Origin: JACSRF01 sp964504445
GTDB taxonomy: Bacteria > Chloroflexota > Anaerolineae > Promineifilales > Promineifilaceae
DNA: 64,000 bases
NCBI GenBank assembly: GCA_964504445.1
Contig: CAZDEO010000021.1
Span: 1 to 64,000, forward strand
Reading direction: 5' to 3'
Shown piece after piece: positions 8,392 to 17,300 of the stretch. The notes below the pieces were generated by a model, which did not search any database, had not been told where the DNA came from, and worked only from the letters and a program-made list of their open reading frames with translations. The position numbers were made by a program, and so were the translations under genes. Position 1 is the first letter of the stretch. Each line of letters begins with the position of its first letter.

Positions 8392-9372
8392 ATGATGAGC
8401 GATAATAAGCAAAAGGAACTGTTCCCGCAGGACGAGTCCACCCGGGAAGGCACCACCCTCACCCCAGAGGCTGCCATCAAGGCCGCGCTGAGTCGCTTTG
8501 AACGGCACATGCGCGACGAAGGATTTGCCCTCAATACGGTCAAGGCATTTGCCAGCGACATCCGCTTATTGGGTAAATACTTGGGCGCCGGGCAGCCCAT
8601 CGGCGGCATCAGTACGCAAAATCTCAATGACTTTTTGAATTGGCTGCTGAACGAACGCGGCGTGCCGTGCAGCCCCAAATCTTACGCGCGGCGGGTCACC
8701 ACGCTCAAGGTGTTCTTCAAGTGGCTCCACGAAACTGGCACGCTACCCAATGATCCGGCCACGGCCGTTATCCAACACAGCGTCAAAAGCCCCCTGCCCA
8801 TCGTACCCAGTGAAGCCGACATTGAGAAAGCCCTTGTTGCTTCTGAAAACTGGCGGCAGGGCCTGCCGCCGCGCAAAGCGGACGCCCGCCCCCACCTCCT
8901 CCTCACTTTGCTGCTCAAAACGGGCATCAAAAAAAGCGAAGCCATGAACATTGTGCCTAATCACATTGACCGCAGCAACCCCAACCAGCCCATGCTTTTT
9001 GTGCGCTACGCCAACCCCCGCCTGCGCTACAAAGAGCGCAAGCTGCACCTGGACCCCGATTGGCTGCCGCTGCTGGACGAATATCTGGCCCAATACGATA
9101 CACCCGACACCCTATTCACCTGCACGCCCCGCAACCTGGAGTACATTTTGCGGGACATTGGTGACGACGCTGGCCTGGAGCGAGGTCTCCTTTCTTTTGA
9201 AAATCTCCGTTGGGCATCTGCCTTGCGGGATTTCCGCAATCAAGAAGAAGAAGATGACATTCGCCAGAAGCTAGGCCTCTCCAAGATAACCTGGCGCGAA
9301 ACCCGAGCTAAGCTAGAAAAACTGCTGGCCAAAGAACGGGGCGAACCGGTGGAACAGCGAATGGCTCAGTAA
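8392..9372 (+). CDS. Xer-like tyrosine recombinase homologue lacking catalytic residues
   Basis: The 326-residue protein has a SAM-like N-terminal core-binding domain (FERHMRDEGFALNTVKAFASDIRLLGKYL, about 36-115) and a C-terminal domain laid out like XerC/XerD. The expected catalytic set is mostly gone. Box I TGLRxSE reads TGIKKSE (Arg to Lys180). Box II HxLR reads ENLR (His to Glu270, Arg273 kept). The LGH motif reads LGL. No Tyr occurs after residue 251, so the nucleophile is absent. The beta-hairpin Lys region (RYKERKLHLD) remains. It is probably a DNA-binding protein derived from a recombinase. It has its own promoter and ribosome site and ATG ATG at the start. No att-like repeats were noticed beside it. 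Confidence 0.8.
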   Translation: MMSDNKQKELFPQDESTREGTTLTPEAAIKAALSRFERHMRDEGFALNTVKAFASDIRLLGKYLGAGQPIGGISTQNLNDFLNWLLNERGVPCSPKSYARRVTTLKVFFKWLHETGTLPNDPATAVIQHSVKSPLPIVPSEADIEKALVASENWRQGLPPRKADARPHLLLTLLLKTGIKKSEAMNIVPNHIDRSNPNQPMLFVRYANPRLRYKERKLHLDPDWLPLLDEYLAQYDTPDTLFTCTPRNLEYILRDIGDDAGLERGLLSFENLRWASALRDFRNQEEEDDIRQKLGLSKITWRETRAKLEKLLAKERGEPVEQRMAQ

Positions 9373-9391
9373 CATGCCAAAGGCTGACTAG

Positions 9392-9910
9392 ATGACCGTA
9401 TTTACCCTGAACCGCAAACAGCAAATGTGGTTGGCTATTGGATTGGCATTGGGCCTCACGGCCGTTCTGCAACACATTGGCGCCCCCCTGCCCACAGACG
9501 CCGCTCCCGCCGGCATTCTCTCCTTTGAATTTGCCGGCAGCGTCCCGAAAGCCCAGGCCATGATTGCCTCTTGGAACGCCCGCGCCCAGGTTCACGCTGG
9601 CCTCAGCCTGGGACTGGACTTTCTATATCCCCTCGTTTACGCTGCCGCCATTTCTTTGGCCTGCCTGGCTGCCGCTCCCCACCTGCCGGGCGTTGGGCCA
9701 GCCCTGGCGCAGGGCCTGTCTCGCGCCATCTGGCTGGCGGCGGCCCTGGACTACGTCGAAAATATCGCCCTCATCCAACTGCTGCTAGGTTCGACCCAGG
9801 CTATTTGGCCGCCGCTGGCCTGGATTTGCGCGGCTATCAAGTTCGCCATCGTGCTGGCAGGCATTTCACTGGCCCTATGGGGAGGCATCTTGGCTGTCAT
9901 CCGGCGCTAG
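9392..9910 (+). CDS. Conserved-type integral membrane protein, unknown function
   Basis: The 172-residue protein has four likely membrane helices (about residues 13-30, 72-93, 108-126 and 142-166) with a short extracytoplasmic loop after the first helix (GAPLPTDAAPAGILSFEFAGS). No motif I can tie to a function is seen. It starts 19 bp after the Xer-like gene on the same strand, so the two may be co-transcribed. The ribosome site is weak. The frame is intact and contains one ACGGCCGT copy. Confidence 0.7.
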   Translation: MTVFTLNRKQQMWLAIGLALGLTAVLQHIGAPLPTDAAPAGILSFEFAGSVPKAQAMIASWNARAQVHAGLSLGLDFLYPLVYAAAISLACLAAAPHLPGVGPALAQGLSRAIWLAAALDYVENIALIQLLLGSTQAIWPPLAWICAAIKFAIVLAGISLALWGGILAVIRR

Positions 9911-9932
9911 AGCCTTCCTGCCGCGTCCGCCT

Positions 9933-11957
9933 TTACTCGTGACGCAAAGCCGTTACCGGGTCTAGCCGGGCCGCCCGCGCCGCCGGGTACAGCCCAGCAA
10001 CAATGCCAATGAGGGCGGCAAAAGCCAGGGAACCTAGCGCCAGCCACCAAGGCACCACGGACAACTGCCCCACCCCGGTAACGCCTTCGTTAATCAAAAA
10101 TTGACGACCTATCCAGTCCACCAACCTGCCCAGCAGCGTACCGAAGATCAGGCCAAAGAACCCGCCAATTAAGCCAATCATGCCCGCCTCTACGGTGAAC
10201 ATACGCCGGATTTCGCGGGCCGATGCGCCCAGGGCCTTGAGCACGCCAATTTCGCGGGTGCGCTCGTAAATGGCCATCATCATGGTGTTGGCCACGCCCA
10301 AGGCCGCTACGAGTAGAGCCAGCCCTCCTACAGACCCCAACAGAGCCTGCATCAAGGACAAGACCTGGTTAGCTACGTCAAGAATAGCTTCTAAAGATTG
10401 GACGCTGTAGCCCATCTCGCGCAGGGTAGCCGTCACGGCCGTTACCGTCCCCAAATCCGTGGTCCGCACAATCAGCTGGTCATACCCTTGGCGCATCAAA
10501 AAATCCGGGTCATCAAACCACCAGGCAATCATCGCTTCCCGCTCCGCCACCCCCACGTCCAGCGAGCGCGTGGCAAAGCCATCCTGAATGCCAACAATGC
10601 GCGTGGTGAAATCGGCCGTTTCTCCACGCGGCAATGCCACCGTCAGCGTCAGGCTTTCGTCAATCAAATCGGTGTAACGTTCCCCCTCAGCCAGCAGGCG
10701 GTCGGCCAGGCCCACCGGCAAGATAGCCCCCGCCTGGTTTGCTGGCAAGTCGGTGCCCGCCACCATGTCTGAGCGCCCCGGTGGGCCAAAGCGAAAAGGC
10801 ATGCCTTCGCCGCTGGCAATAAACACCGGTAAAACCACGTCACCATAAGTAAGGGTAATGTCCATACCTGCCGGTAAATTCAGCACGGGCGTCACGCTAA
10901 CCACCTCCGGCAGCGCGGCAATGTCCGCCACGGACTGGGGCGTCAGCGGCGTTGCCACATCCCGTTGGGCAAAGGGATCAAAGCCATCCGGTTCGGCAAA
11001 CTGCGGGCTGACAAACAAGTTCTCCAGGCCAATGCTCTCAAAATTGCGCTGCACTTCCCGCTGCACGCCCACGCCAAAGGAAACCATAGCCACCAGGGTG
11101 ACAATGCCAATGAGTACACCACCAGCAGTAAGCACATTGCGCACCGGTCGCCGCCGCAAATTGCGCAAGGCAGACTGCACAATATCTTGCATGGTTAATC
11201 CAGCAGAAGAAGCTACACCGTTACGCGCACCATTTTCAATTGCACCCCTCTGCCGTCTATCCCTTGCTCTAGCGCTATCCTCTATCTCTACAATCTCGCC
11301 ATCACGCAAGCGGACAATGCGGTCAGCATAGGCAGCTACGTCCAGGTCATGGGTAACGACCACCAGGGTGATGCCCTGCTCGCGATTGAGATCTTGCAGC
11401 AGGGTCATGATGGATTCGCCGGTAGCAGAGTCGAGGTTGCCGGTGGGTTCGTCGGCAAGGATGAGGTCCGGGTTATGTACCAGGGCGCGAGCCACGGCCG
11501 TTCTCTGCTGTTCGCCGCCCGATAGTTCCGTGGGGTAATGGTCCAGGCGGTGACCCAAACCGACGCGCTCTAACAAGGCGCGCGCGCGCGCTTCACGGGC
11601 TGCGCGGGGAACCCCCGCCAGCATGAGGGGCACGGCCACATTTTCCAGGGCCGTCAACCGGGGCAGCAAGTTGAAGCTCTGGAAGATAAAGCCCACCTGC
11701 TCCTTGCGGTGGCGGGTGCGCGCGCCGTCGTCTACGCTGTGCAGGGGCGTGCCGTTCAGCCACAGTTCGCCCGCCGTCGGCCGATCGAGGCCGCCCAACA
11801 GGTTGAGCAATGTAGATTTGCCAGAACCAGACGGCCCTACCAGGGCGACAAATTCGCCGGGGGCAATGGTTAAATTGAGGTCGCGCAGGGCATGCACGGC
11901 CGTTTCCCCCCGCTGGAAGCTGCGTTCCAGGGACGTTAGTTTAATGGTTTCACTCAT
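9933..11957 (-). CDS. MacB-like ABC exporter: fused ATPase and FtsX/MacB permease
   Basis: One 674-residue chain carries both halves. Residues 1-230 are a LolD/MacB-type ATPase: Walker A GPSGSGKST (41-49), Q-loop FIFQSFNLLP, signature LSGGEQQR, Walker B LILADEPT and the switch VVVTHD. A linker follows, then a membrane helix (NVLTAGGVLIGIVTLVAMVSFG), a large extracytoplasmic MacB-type domain and three C-terminal helices of the FtsX fold (ending ARLDPVTALRHE). The fusion order is ATPase then permease, as in MacB. Such mechanotransmitting transporters move lipoproteins, peptides or toxins across the envelope. No membrane-fusion partner is adjacent. The LolA-like gene directly upstream is a plausible functional partner. 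Confidence 0.9.
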   Translation of the reverse strand: MSETIKLTSLERSFQRGETAVHALRDLNLTIAPGEFVALVGPSGSGKSTLLNLLGGLDRPTAGELWLNGTPLHSVDDGARTRHRKEQVGFIFQSFNLLPRLTALENVAVPLMLAGVPRAAREARARALLERVGLGHRLDHYPTELSGGEQQRTAVARALVHNPDLILADEPTGNLDSATGESIMTLLQDLNREQGITLVVVTHDLDVAAYADRIVRLRDGEIVEIEDSARARDRRQRGAIENGARNGVASSAGLTMQDIVQSALRNLRRRPVRNVLTAGGVLIGIVTLVAMVSFGVGVQREVQRNFESIGLENLFVSPQFAEPDGFDPFAQRDVATPLTPQSVADIAALPEVVSVTPVLNLPAGMDITLTYGDVVLPVFIASGEGMPFRFGPPGRSDMVAGTDLPANQAGAILPVGLADRLLAEGERYTDLIDESLTLTVALPRGETADFTTRIVGIQDGFATRSLDVGVAEREAMIAWWFDDPDFLMRQGYDQLIVRTTDLGTVTAVTATLREMGYSVQSLEAILDVANQVLSLMQALLGSVGGLALLVAALGVANTMMMAIYERTREIGVLKALGASAREIRRMFTVEAGMIGLIGGFFGLIFGTLLGRLVDWIGRQFLINEGVTGVGQLSVVPWWLALGSLAFAALIGIVAGLYPAARAARLDPVTALRHE

Positions 11958-11967
11958 GGGAAAAACA

Positions 11968-12008
11968 AGAGATTAGAGACTGGAGATTTTGCCAATCTCT
12001 AATCTCCA
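11968..12008. repeat. Interleaved inverted repeats in spacer
   Basis: GAGATTAGAGA (11969-11979) pairs with TCTCTAATCTC (11996-12006), and TGGAGATT (11981-11988) pairs with AATCTCCA (12001-12008). The right arms overlap, so only one hairpin can form at a time, or a partial pseudoknot. The element sits between the LolA-like stop and the ABC exporter start and may control read-through into the exporter. Confidence 0.6.
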
Positions 12009-12017
12009 ATCTCTTTC

Positions 12018-13247
12018 TTATTGTAAAGACTCCGCCACGGCTAAGGCATTATCCGGGGAGATGTCGCCGCCCACCCAAAAGGTAAACTCCCCTTCGGTCC
12101 AGGTGAGCAGGCTGCGGCGGCCCGCTTCGTCGCTAAAGAGAATGCCTTCTGTCCCGCGCACTGTCACCGTCTCTTGCTGGGTGGCTTCGGCGGGCACGTC
12201 AATGGGCAGGGCTGGCCCTTGGGCCACCACAAAGGTTTTGCCTTCTGGCAGGGTAAAGCGCTGTACGGCCGCGCCGCGCATGTCGCCGCTCTCCGCCAGG
12301 CGTGCTCCGTTGGGGACAAAGGAGGGAGTCAAGGGAGTGAAGGCCGGTAAGCTGGCAGTCTCGGCAGCTTTGTCGGCATAAGCTGCTTCGGCCATTTCCA
12401 GCAAGTCCACAGCCGGTATCACTTCTGCGCCGGCGGGAATGTCAAAGGTGAAGATGGCGTCATCCAGGCCGGTGTTGATTTCCGCCAGGGAAGCGGTGAT
12501 GCTGCCCGAACCCAGCGAACCCTGGGCATAGGCCACGCCCAAAGGCAATTGGTCGCTGCTGCGCAGCCAAACGTTGAGGTAGCCACCGGCGGCGCGCACT
12601 TCAGCGGGCATTTTTTCCGGGATGGGAATGAGACGCAGTTGGTAAGCGCGGGTTCCGGCCATTTCTACGGTGCCATTGCGCTCGGTGGTAAAGTATTCCA
12701 GCAGTTTGGCTACGGCTTCCGCCGGGGTTTGGGGCACGTCCACCTCTTCGGGGTTGAAGGTTTCAGGGTCAAAACCGTCGGGCAGGTATTCCCGGTATTC
12801 TTCGGGGATATCTTCACCGTGGGGGAATTCGCCCTGGTGTTCGGCCATCTTGTCAGCCAGCAGGGTGGCCATTTCGGCGGTGGTGCCGGTGACGACGGTG
12901 TTGCTGGCGGGGTGGTAGAGCCAGAATTCACTGCCGTTGGTAACGGCCGTCAGCCCCACAAACTCTGCTTCACTGGCGGCCAATACTTCCATGCGGAAGC
13001 CCGGTTCCCCATTGGGTCCCATGTTCAGCTTGCCCCACACAGCCAGGCTGCCGCTGAGGCTTTGGTCAGGCAGGTCGGCCTGCACGTCAATGACAGCACG
13101 GCCGTCGGTGATGGTTTCCAGGGTTTCCAGGGAATGGGTCAGCAAAGCGTCGGCGCTGGGAATCATCATGGCCGCGGTGATGCCCACGCTGGCTACCAGT
13201 AGGAGCAAGGTTAAAAGTATAATCAATGAACGTTTCTTGGTTTTCAT
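12018..13247 (-). CDS. Exported LolA/DUF4367-like protein
   Basis: The 409-residue protein starts with a signal or anchor helix (MKTKKRSLIILLTLLLLVASVGITAAMM). The body resembles the LolA/LppX-like lipid-binding beta fold seen in Gram-positive and Chloroflexota outer lipoprotein-like proteins: repeated strands with NGSEFWLYHPASNTVVTGT and later GTVEMAGTRAYQLRLIPIPE. The C-terminal part (PLTPSFVPNGARLAESG...FTFWVGGDISPDNALAVAESL) matches the DUF4367/anti-sigma-associated pattern. It may bind lipid or a cell-wall component outside the membrane. The ribosome site AGGAGATGCT precedes the ATG. It lies just upstream of the MacB-like exporter on the same strand, suggesting shared function. Confidence 0.75.
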   Translation of the reverse strand: MKTKKRSLIILLTLLLLVASVGITAAMMIPSADALLTHSLETLETITDGRAVIDVQADLPDQSLSGSLAVWGKLNMGPNGEPGFRMEVLAASEAEFVGLTAVTNGSEFWLYHPASNTVVTGTTAEMATLLADKMAEHQGEFPHGEDIPEEYREYLPDGFDPETFNPEEVDVPQTPAEAVAKLLEYFTTERNGTVEMAGTRAYQLRLIPIPEKMPAEVRAAGGYLNVWLRSSDQLPLGVAYAQGSLGSGSITASLAEINTGLDDAIFTFDIPAGAEVIPAVDLLEMAEAAYADKAAETASLPAFTPLTPSFVPNGARLAESGDMRGAAVQRFTLPEGKTFVVAQGPALPIDVPAEATQQETVTVRGTEGILFSDEAGRRSLLTWTEGEFTFWVGGDISPDNALAVAESLQ

Positions 13248-13424
13248 AGCATCTCCTGTTAACAGTGTTCGAGGGGTACAGGAAACAGGTTATAAAAAGG
13301 TATGGTATGGTTTGTGGCCTGTATCCCGCGTAATTTTAAGTAAATGGTTCTCCTTTGATTGTAACCTTCACCCCTTAAAACACCGCCACCCTCTCATGTG
13401 TGACACAGCTATAAAATTTCCATA

Positions 13425-13465
13425 ATTTTCCCGGAAACTCCAAGTTACCGGGAAAATTGGAGTTT
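13425..13465. repeat. Nested repeat able to form an H-type pseudoknot
   Basis: Arms appear in the order A-B-A'-B': ATTTTCCCGG (13425-13434), AAACTCCAA (13435-13443), CCGGGAAAAT (13448-13457) and TTGGAGTTT (13457-13465). Both pairs are perfect (10 and 9 bp). The element lies in the 376 bp space between the LolA-like gene and the secreted protein gene, just past the small frame ending at 13470. Nothing else was recognised in that space. Confidence 0.65.
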
Positions 13466-13469
13466 GATG

Positions 13470-13619
13470 TTAATAATCCAAATACGCCAGGTGCTCCGGT
13501 AACTGCTTTGTTGCCAGAAAATCCAGCACAAATGCTTGGTAATCAAAGGATTCGCCCAACAGGTCTTTGATGAACTGGTAATCAACCAATTGGCCGCGGC
13601 GTTGCCGAATCCATTCCAA
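13470..13619 (-). CDS. Possible 49-residue small protein
   Basis: A short frame starting at TTG (13619) encodes LEWIRQRRGQLVDYQ and continues with an acidic, hydrophobic, protein-like C-terminal stretch ending in LAYLDY. It begins 5 bp after the stop of the secreted protein gene and is in a different frame, so it could be a downstream small gene or the frameshifted tail of that gene. I favour a separate gene because the secreted protein already ends in DVFLPAVQN, a typical terminus for such proteins. There is no clear ribosome site. Confidence 0.35.
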   Translation of the reverse strand: MEWIRQRRGQLVDYQFIKDLLGESFDYQAFVLDFLATKQLPEHLAYLDY

Positions 13620-13623
13620 GTAA

Positions 13624-14223
13624 TTAGGGCATATTTTGCACAGCCGGCAAAAAGACATCCACCGGGTCTGTACTAAAACGCAGCGGCAAAGCGCCTTGGT
13701 CTTCATTCGGGCTAATAAGGGATGTGTCCGCATTGTATACAACATATCCATCAAACCTAACCTTTGGATGGACGTACAACACGCCATAGGTGGTGAAATC
13801 TGTAAAGTTCGTGCTTACATTGTTTTGCCAGCTTGGGGGCGGCGCTGTCGCCGTCAGGCTGTCGCTGAGTAAGTACACCCGTTCATAAGGGTCCAGAAAT
13901 ACGTCAATATCTACGAGCAAAGAGCCGCTGCCGTCCACGCCCAACACGGTTACCGTATGGGCAATGGTGTCGGTGTTGGCCAAAGTAATCACGGTGGCTG
14001 TGCCATTTCCGTCCTGAGGCATGAAGTAAACGGGCCGGGTGCCCGGAGCCTGGGTAATAATGGCTTCGGTAACGGAACCTAACACAGGGGGCGGCGTGTG
14101 GTCGTCCGCGCCGGGCAGGGCGGGCTGGGAAGCCACCCGCGCCACAGAGCCATTCAGGGCCATGCCTACGGCCGTAAAGAACATCGCGGCTAGAATACCA
14201 AAGAACCAATAACGCTTTTTCAT
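13624..14223 (-). CDS. Secreted protein of unknown function
   Basis: The 199-residue protein has a clear signal peptide (MKKRYWFFGILAAMFFTAVGMALNG) and a strong ribosome site (GGAGGT, 8 nt before the ATG). The mature part is rich in Thr, Val and Asp (GNGTATVITLANTDTIAHTVTVLG) with a beta-sandwich-like pattern, and ends VDVFLPAVQNMP. This end resembles the FLPxVQ tails of many Chloroflexota surface proteins. No enzyme motif was seen. It is divergent from the nuclease lipoprotein at 14338, with about 115 bp between the two starts that must hold both promoters. Confidence 0.7.
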   Translation of the reverse strand: MKKRYWFFGILAAMFFTAVGMALNGSVARVASQPALPGADDHTPPPVLGSVTEAIITQAPGTRPVYFMPQDGNGTATVITLANTDTIAHTVTVLGVDGSGSLLVDIDVFLDPYERVYLLSDSLTATAPPPSWQNNVSTNFTDFTTYGVLYVHPKVRFDGYVVYNADTSLISPNEDQGALPLRFSTDPVDVFLPAVQNMP

Positions 14224-14337
14224 GAGTATCTACCTCCAAGTAAATTTGCCTCTTACTTTACCATTTTTTCATGATGCCTGCTGATTCAGGTAAACTATCT
14301 GCTGAAAAACCTGCACGAATAGGACGAAAAAGTACCC

Positions 14338-17300
14338 ATGAAGAAATTGCCCCTCATACTCAGCCTGCTTTTGCTCCTGGCGGCGTGCCAGGATGCGGCC
14401 AACAACCCGAGTCAGCCAACCCCAGTGCCGGAAACAGTAAATGAAGAAACGGCCGTTACAGCATCCCCAGCCTCATCTTCTGCCGACGTCACCATCAGCG
14501 AAGTGCTGCTGGGCGCACCGGGCAACAACAACCGCGAGTTTATCGAGTTGTACAATCCCAGAGAAACGGCCGTAGACCTGCAAGGCTGGTCCCTCTGGTA
14601 TCGCAGCCGGGCCGATCAAGAGCCAGAAGCGGTGCTGCGCTGGACGACGCCCAGCGAAATACCGCCCCTGGGCCACCTGCTGCTGGCCCGCACGGGGGAA
14701 GATTTCGGCCTTATTGCTGATGCCTATTTTGACGTGCCCCTTTCTAATAGGAGAGGCGGCCTCATTTTACGCGATGGCGGCGGCAATGATGTCGCTACTT
14801 TGGGCTGGGGCGAGGATGCTCCGCCGGACTACTTTGCCGGAACGCCCGCCGCCCCGCCCACAGACGGGGCCAGCCTGGAACGGCTGCCCGGCGGCGACGC
14901 CGGCAACGGGCAAGACACGGGTAGCAATGCGGCCGACTTTGCGGCCAACGCTGCCCCCACGCCGCAAAACAGCGGCAGCCCCATGACGCCCGCCGCGGGT
15001 CGCCGTCTGGTCTTGCACCTGGACGTGCCAGAAACGGTGGAACCAGGGGCGGCCTTTGCCTATACGGTCCGGGTGGAGAATCCAGGGGAAACGGCCGTGG
15101 CCAACGTCACCGTCACCATCCCCATCCCTGACTACTTCACCATCCTCACCCTACCCAACGGAACGCAGGAAGATGGGGGCATTGTGCAATGGGTGGTGGG
15201 CGAACTGGCTCCCGGCAGCGCCGCCAGCGCAGACCTTCAACTGCAAAGCCCCCTTACCTATGTAGATACCATTGTGCGCGGCTATTACGCCGAAGGTGAT
15301 GGCGTGGTGCGCAGCTACGGCCCCGTGCAGCAGTTGGGTATGGCGGGGGGCGCGCTGCCCATTGCCACTGCCCGCGAGCTAATTGGCAGTGTGGTGGGCG
15401 TGGAAGGTGTCGCCACCATGTACACCGGCGGCTATTTTGCGGGCAGCACCGGCACCAAGTTCTACCTGGAAGATGATAGCGGCGGCATCCAGGTTTACGT
15501 GCCCGGCGGTATGGGGCTGGTGCAAGTCAATATTGGCGACCAGGTGCGGGTAACGGGCAAAATTGAGCTGTACCGCGACTCCATTGAGCTGATTCCCACC
15601 AATATTCCGGAAGATGTAACCGTGCTGGGCACAACCAACACGCCGGCGCCGCTGCCCATTGCCATTGCGGATAATGAAAATGATGACACCGTGGTAGGGC
15701 GGCTGACCACCCTGGAGGGCACGGCCGTTCGCGTGGAAGAATTCTCGTTCTCCTATGAAGTTGACCTGGCGGATGAGCTGGGGAACAGCACGCTGGTCTA
15801 CATTGAAAAAGACACGGGCATCGTAGCGGAAGGAATTGAAGTAGGCGCGCAGTACCGCATTACCGGCATTACCGAATTTTACAGTGCGCGGCGGCAAATA
15901 AAACCCCGGGTGCAAGATGACATTGCCCCCGTATACCCGCCCATTGTGTGGGTGGAGCAACAGACGCAAAATAACGTAGCCCCTGGGGGCGTGTTGACCT
16001 ATACCATTACGGCGTTCAATTACACCCCGGACACGTTGGTAAATGTGATGATTTTGGCCCCGCTGCCGGAAGAGACCGGGGAAGCATGGCCTTTGCCCAC
16101 CCCCGAAGGGGTTGCCGTGGATGCCGGCGTTGCCGGGGAAATGTTTTGGTTCATAGACAGTCTGCCGGGTAATGGCGGGCAGGTGCAGGTGCAGTATGGC
16201 ATGCAAGTGCTGGAAACGGCCGTAGAAACCATCACCGCCCCGCCAGTCACCCTAAGCGCCGATGGGCTGGAAACGGCCGTGACGGCCACGGCCTACACCA
16301 GCTTCTTGGGAGATGGCGTGCCGGTATGGGCCATTCAAGGTAGCAACGACCGCTCGCCCTACACGGGGCAAGAGGTGACGACGGTGGGGGCAGTAACGGC
16401 CGTCTTCCCTGAACTAGGCGGCTTTTGGCTACAAACGGCAGAGCCAGATGGTGACCCCGCCACCTCCGACGCCGTCTTCGTCCTGTCCACCGACCTGGCC
16501 GACCTGAACGGCGTGACGAACCTGGTACAGGTCAGCGGGCGCGTGCGCGAACTTTCCGGGCAAACCACTCTAGAAGCCCAAGAGGTAGTCATTTTGCCCG
16601 GCACGGAGGCCGCGGTAATTGAAGCCGCCATCTATGACCCGCCAGCGGATGCCGTGGAGGCACTGCTGTACAACGAATCGTTAGAAGGTATGTTGGTGTG
16701 GGTGGCGGAACCGGCTGTCGCTATTGCGCCAACCACCCAATATGGCGAATTTGCCCTGGTCTATGAAAAATGGGGCGTAGACACCGTGCCACGTACGGAG
16801 TTACCCACTGTGGGCTACCTCATTTTTGTGGATGATGGCTCTAGCAACACCCACGCGAATCAATCTACGTTGCCTTATGCCGTGGCGAAGGGGGACGTGG
16901 TGGTAGATGTGGTCGGCCCGCTGGCATACACCTTTGGCAATTACAAGATTGAGCCGCTGAATAGGCCGCGGGTAACGCCGGTGGGAGGGGAACGGCCGTT
17001 GCCCGCCTTGCCGGAGGCCAATGCCAACCAGATTACCATCGCCACCTTCAACGTGGAAAACCTTTTCGATACCTCCTTTCCTCACCCTGACAGCCCGCCG
17101 CGCCCCAGCGCTGCGGAATACGCGCTGAAACTGAATAAAGTGGCTGACGCCATTGTGCATATGGGCGCGCCCACTATTTTGGGGCTGCAAGAAGTTGAAA
17201 ATGTTGGCGTACTGGAGACGTTAGCCGCCTTGGACGCGCTGGCGCCATACCGCTATCAGGCTATTTTGGTGGAAGGGGAAGACTCGCGCGGGATTGACGT

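Noticed and set aside
8392..9372. Integrase of a prophage or integrative element
   Set aside because: No phage or conjugation genes, no att repeats or tRNA end nearby, and the catalytic residues are missing.
12549..13202. 217-codon frame antisense to the LolA-like gene
   Set aside because: Shadow of the real gene: Gly/Phe/His-rich, no start site signals, no recognisable domain.
13470..13787. 105-codon frame overlapping the secreted protein gene
   Set aside because: The first half is a shadow of the secreted protein gene; only the last 49 codons look protein-like and are listed separately at low confidence.
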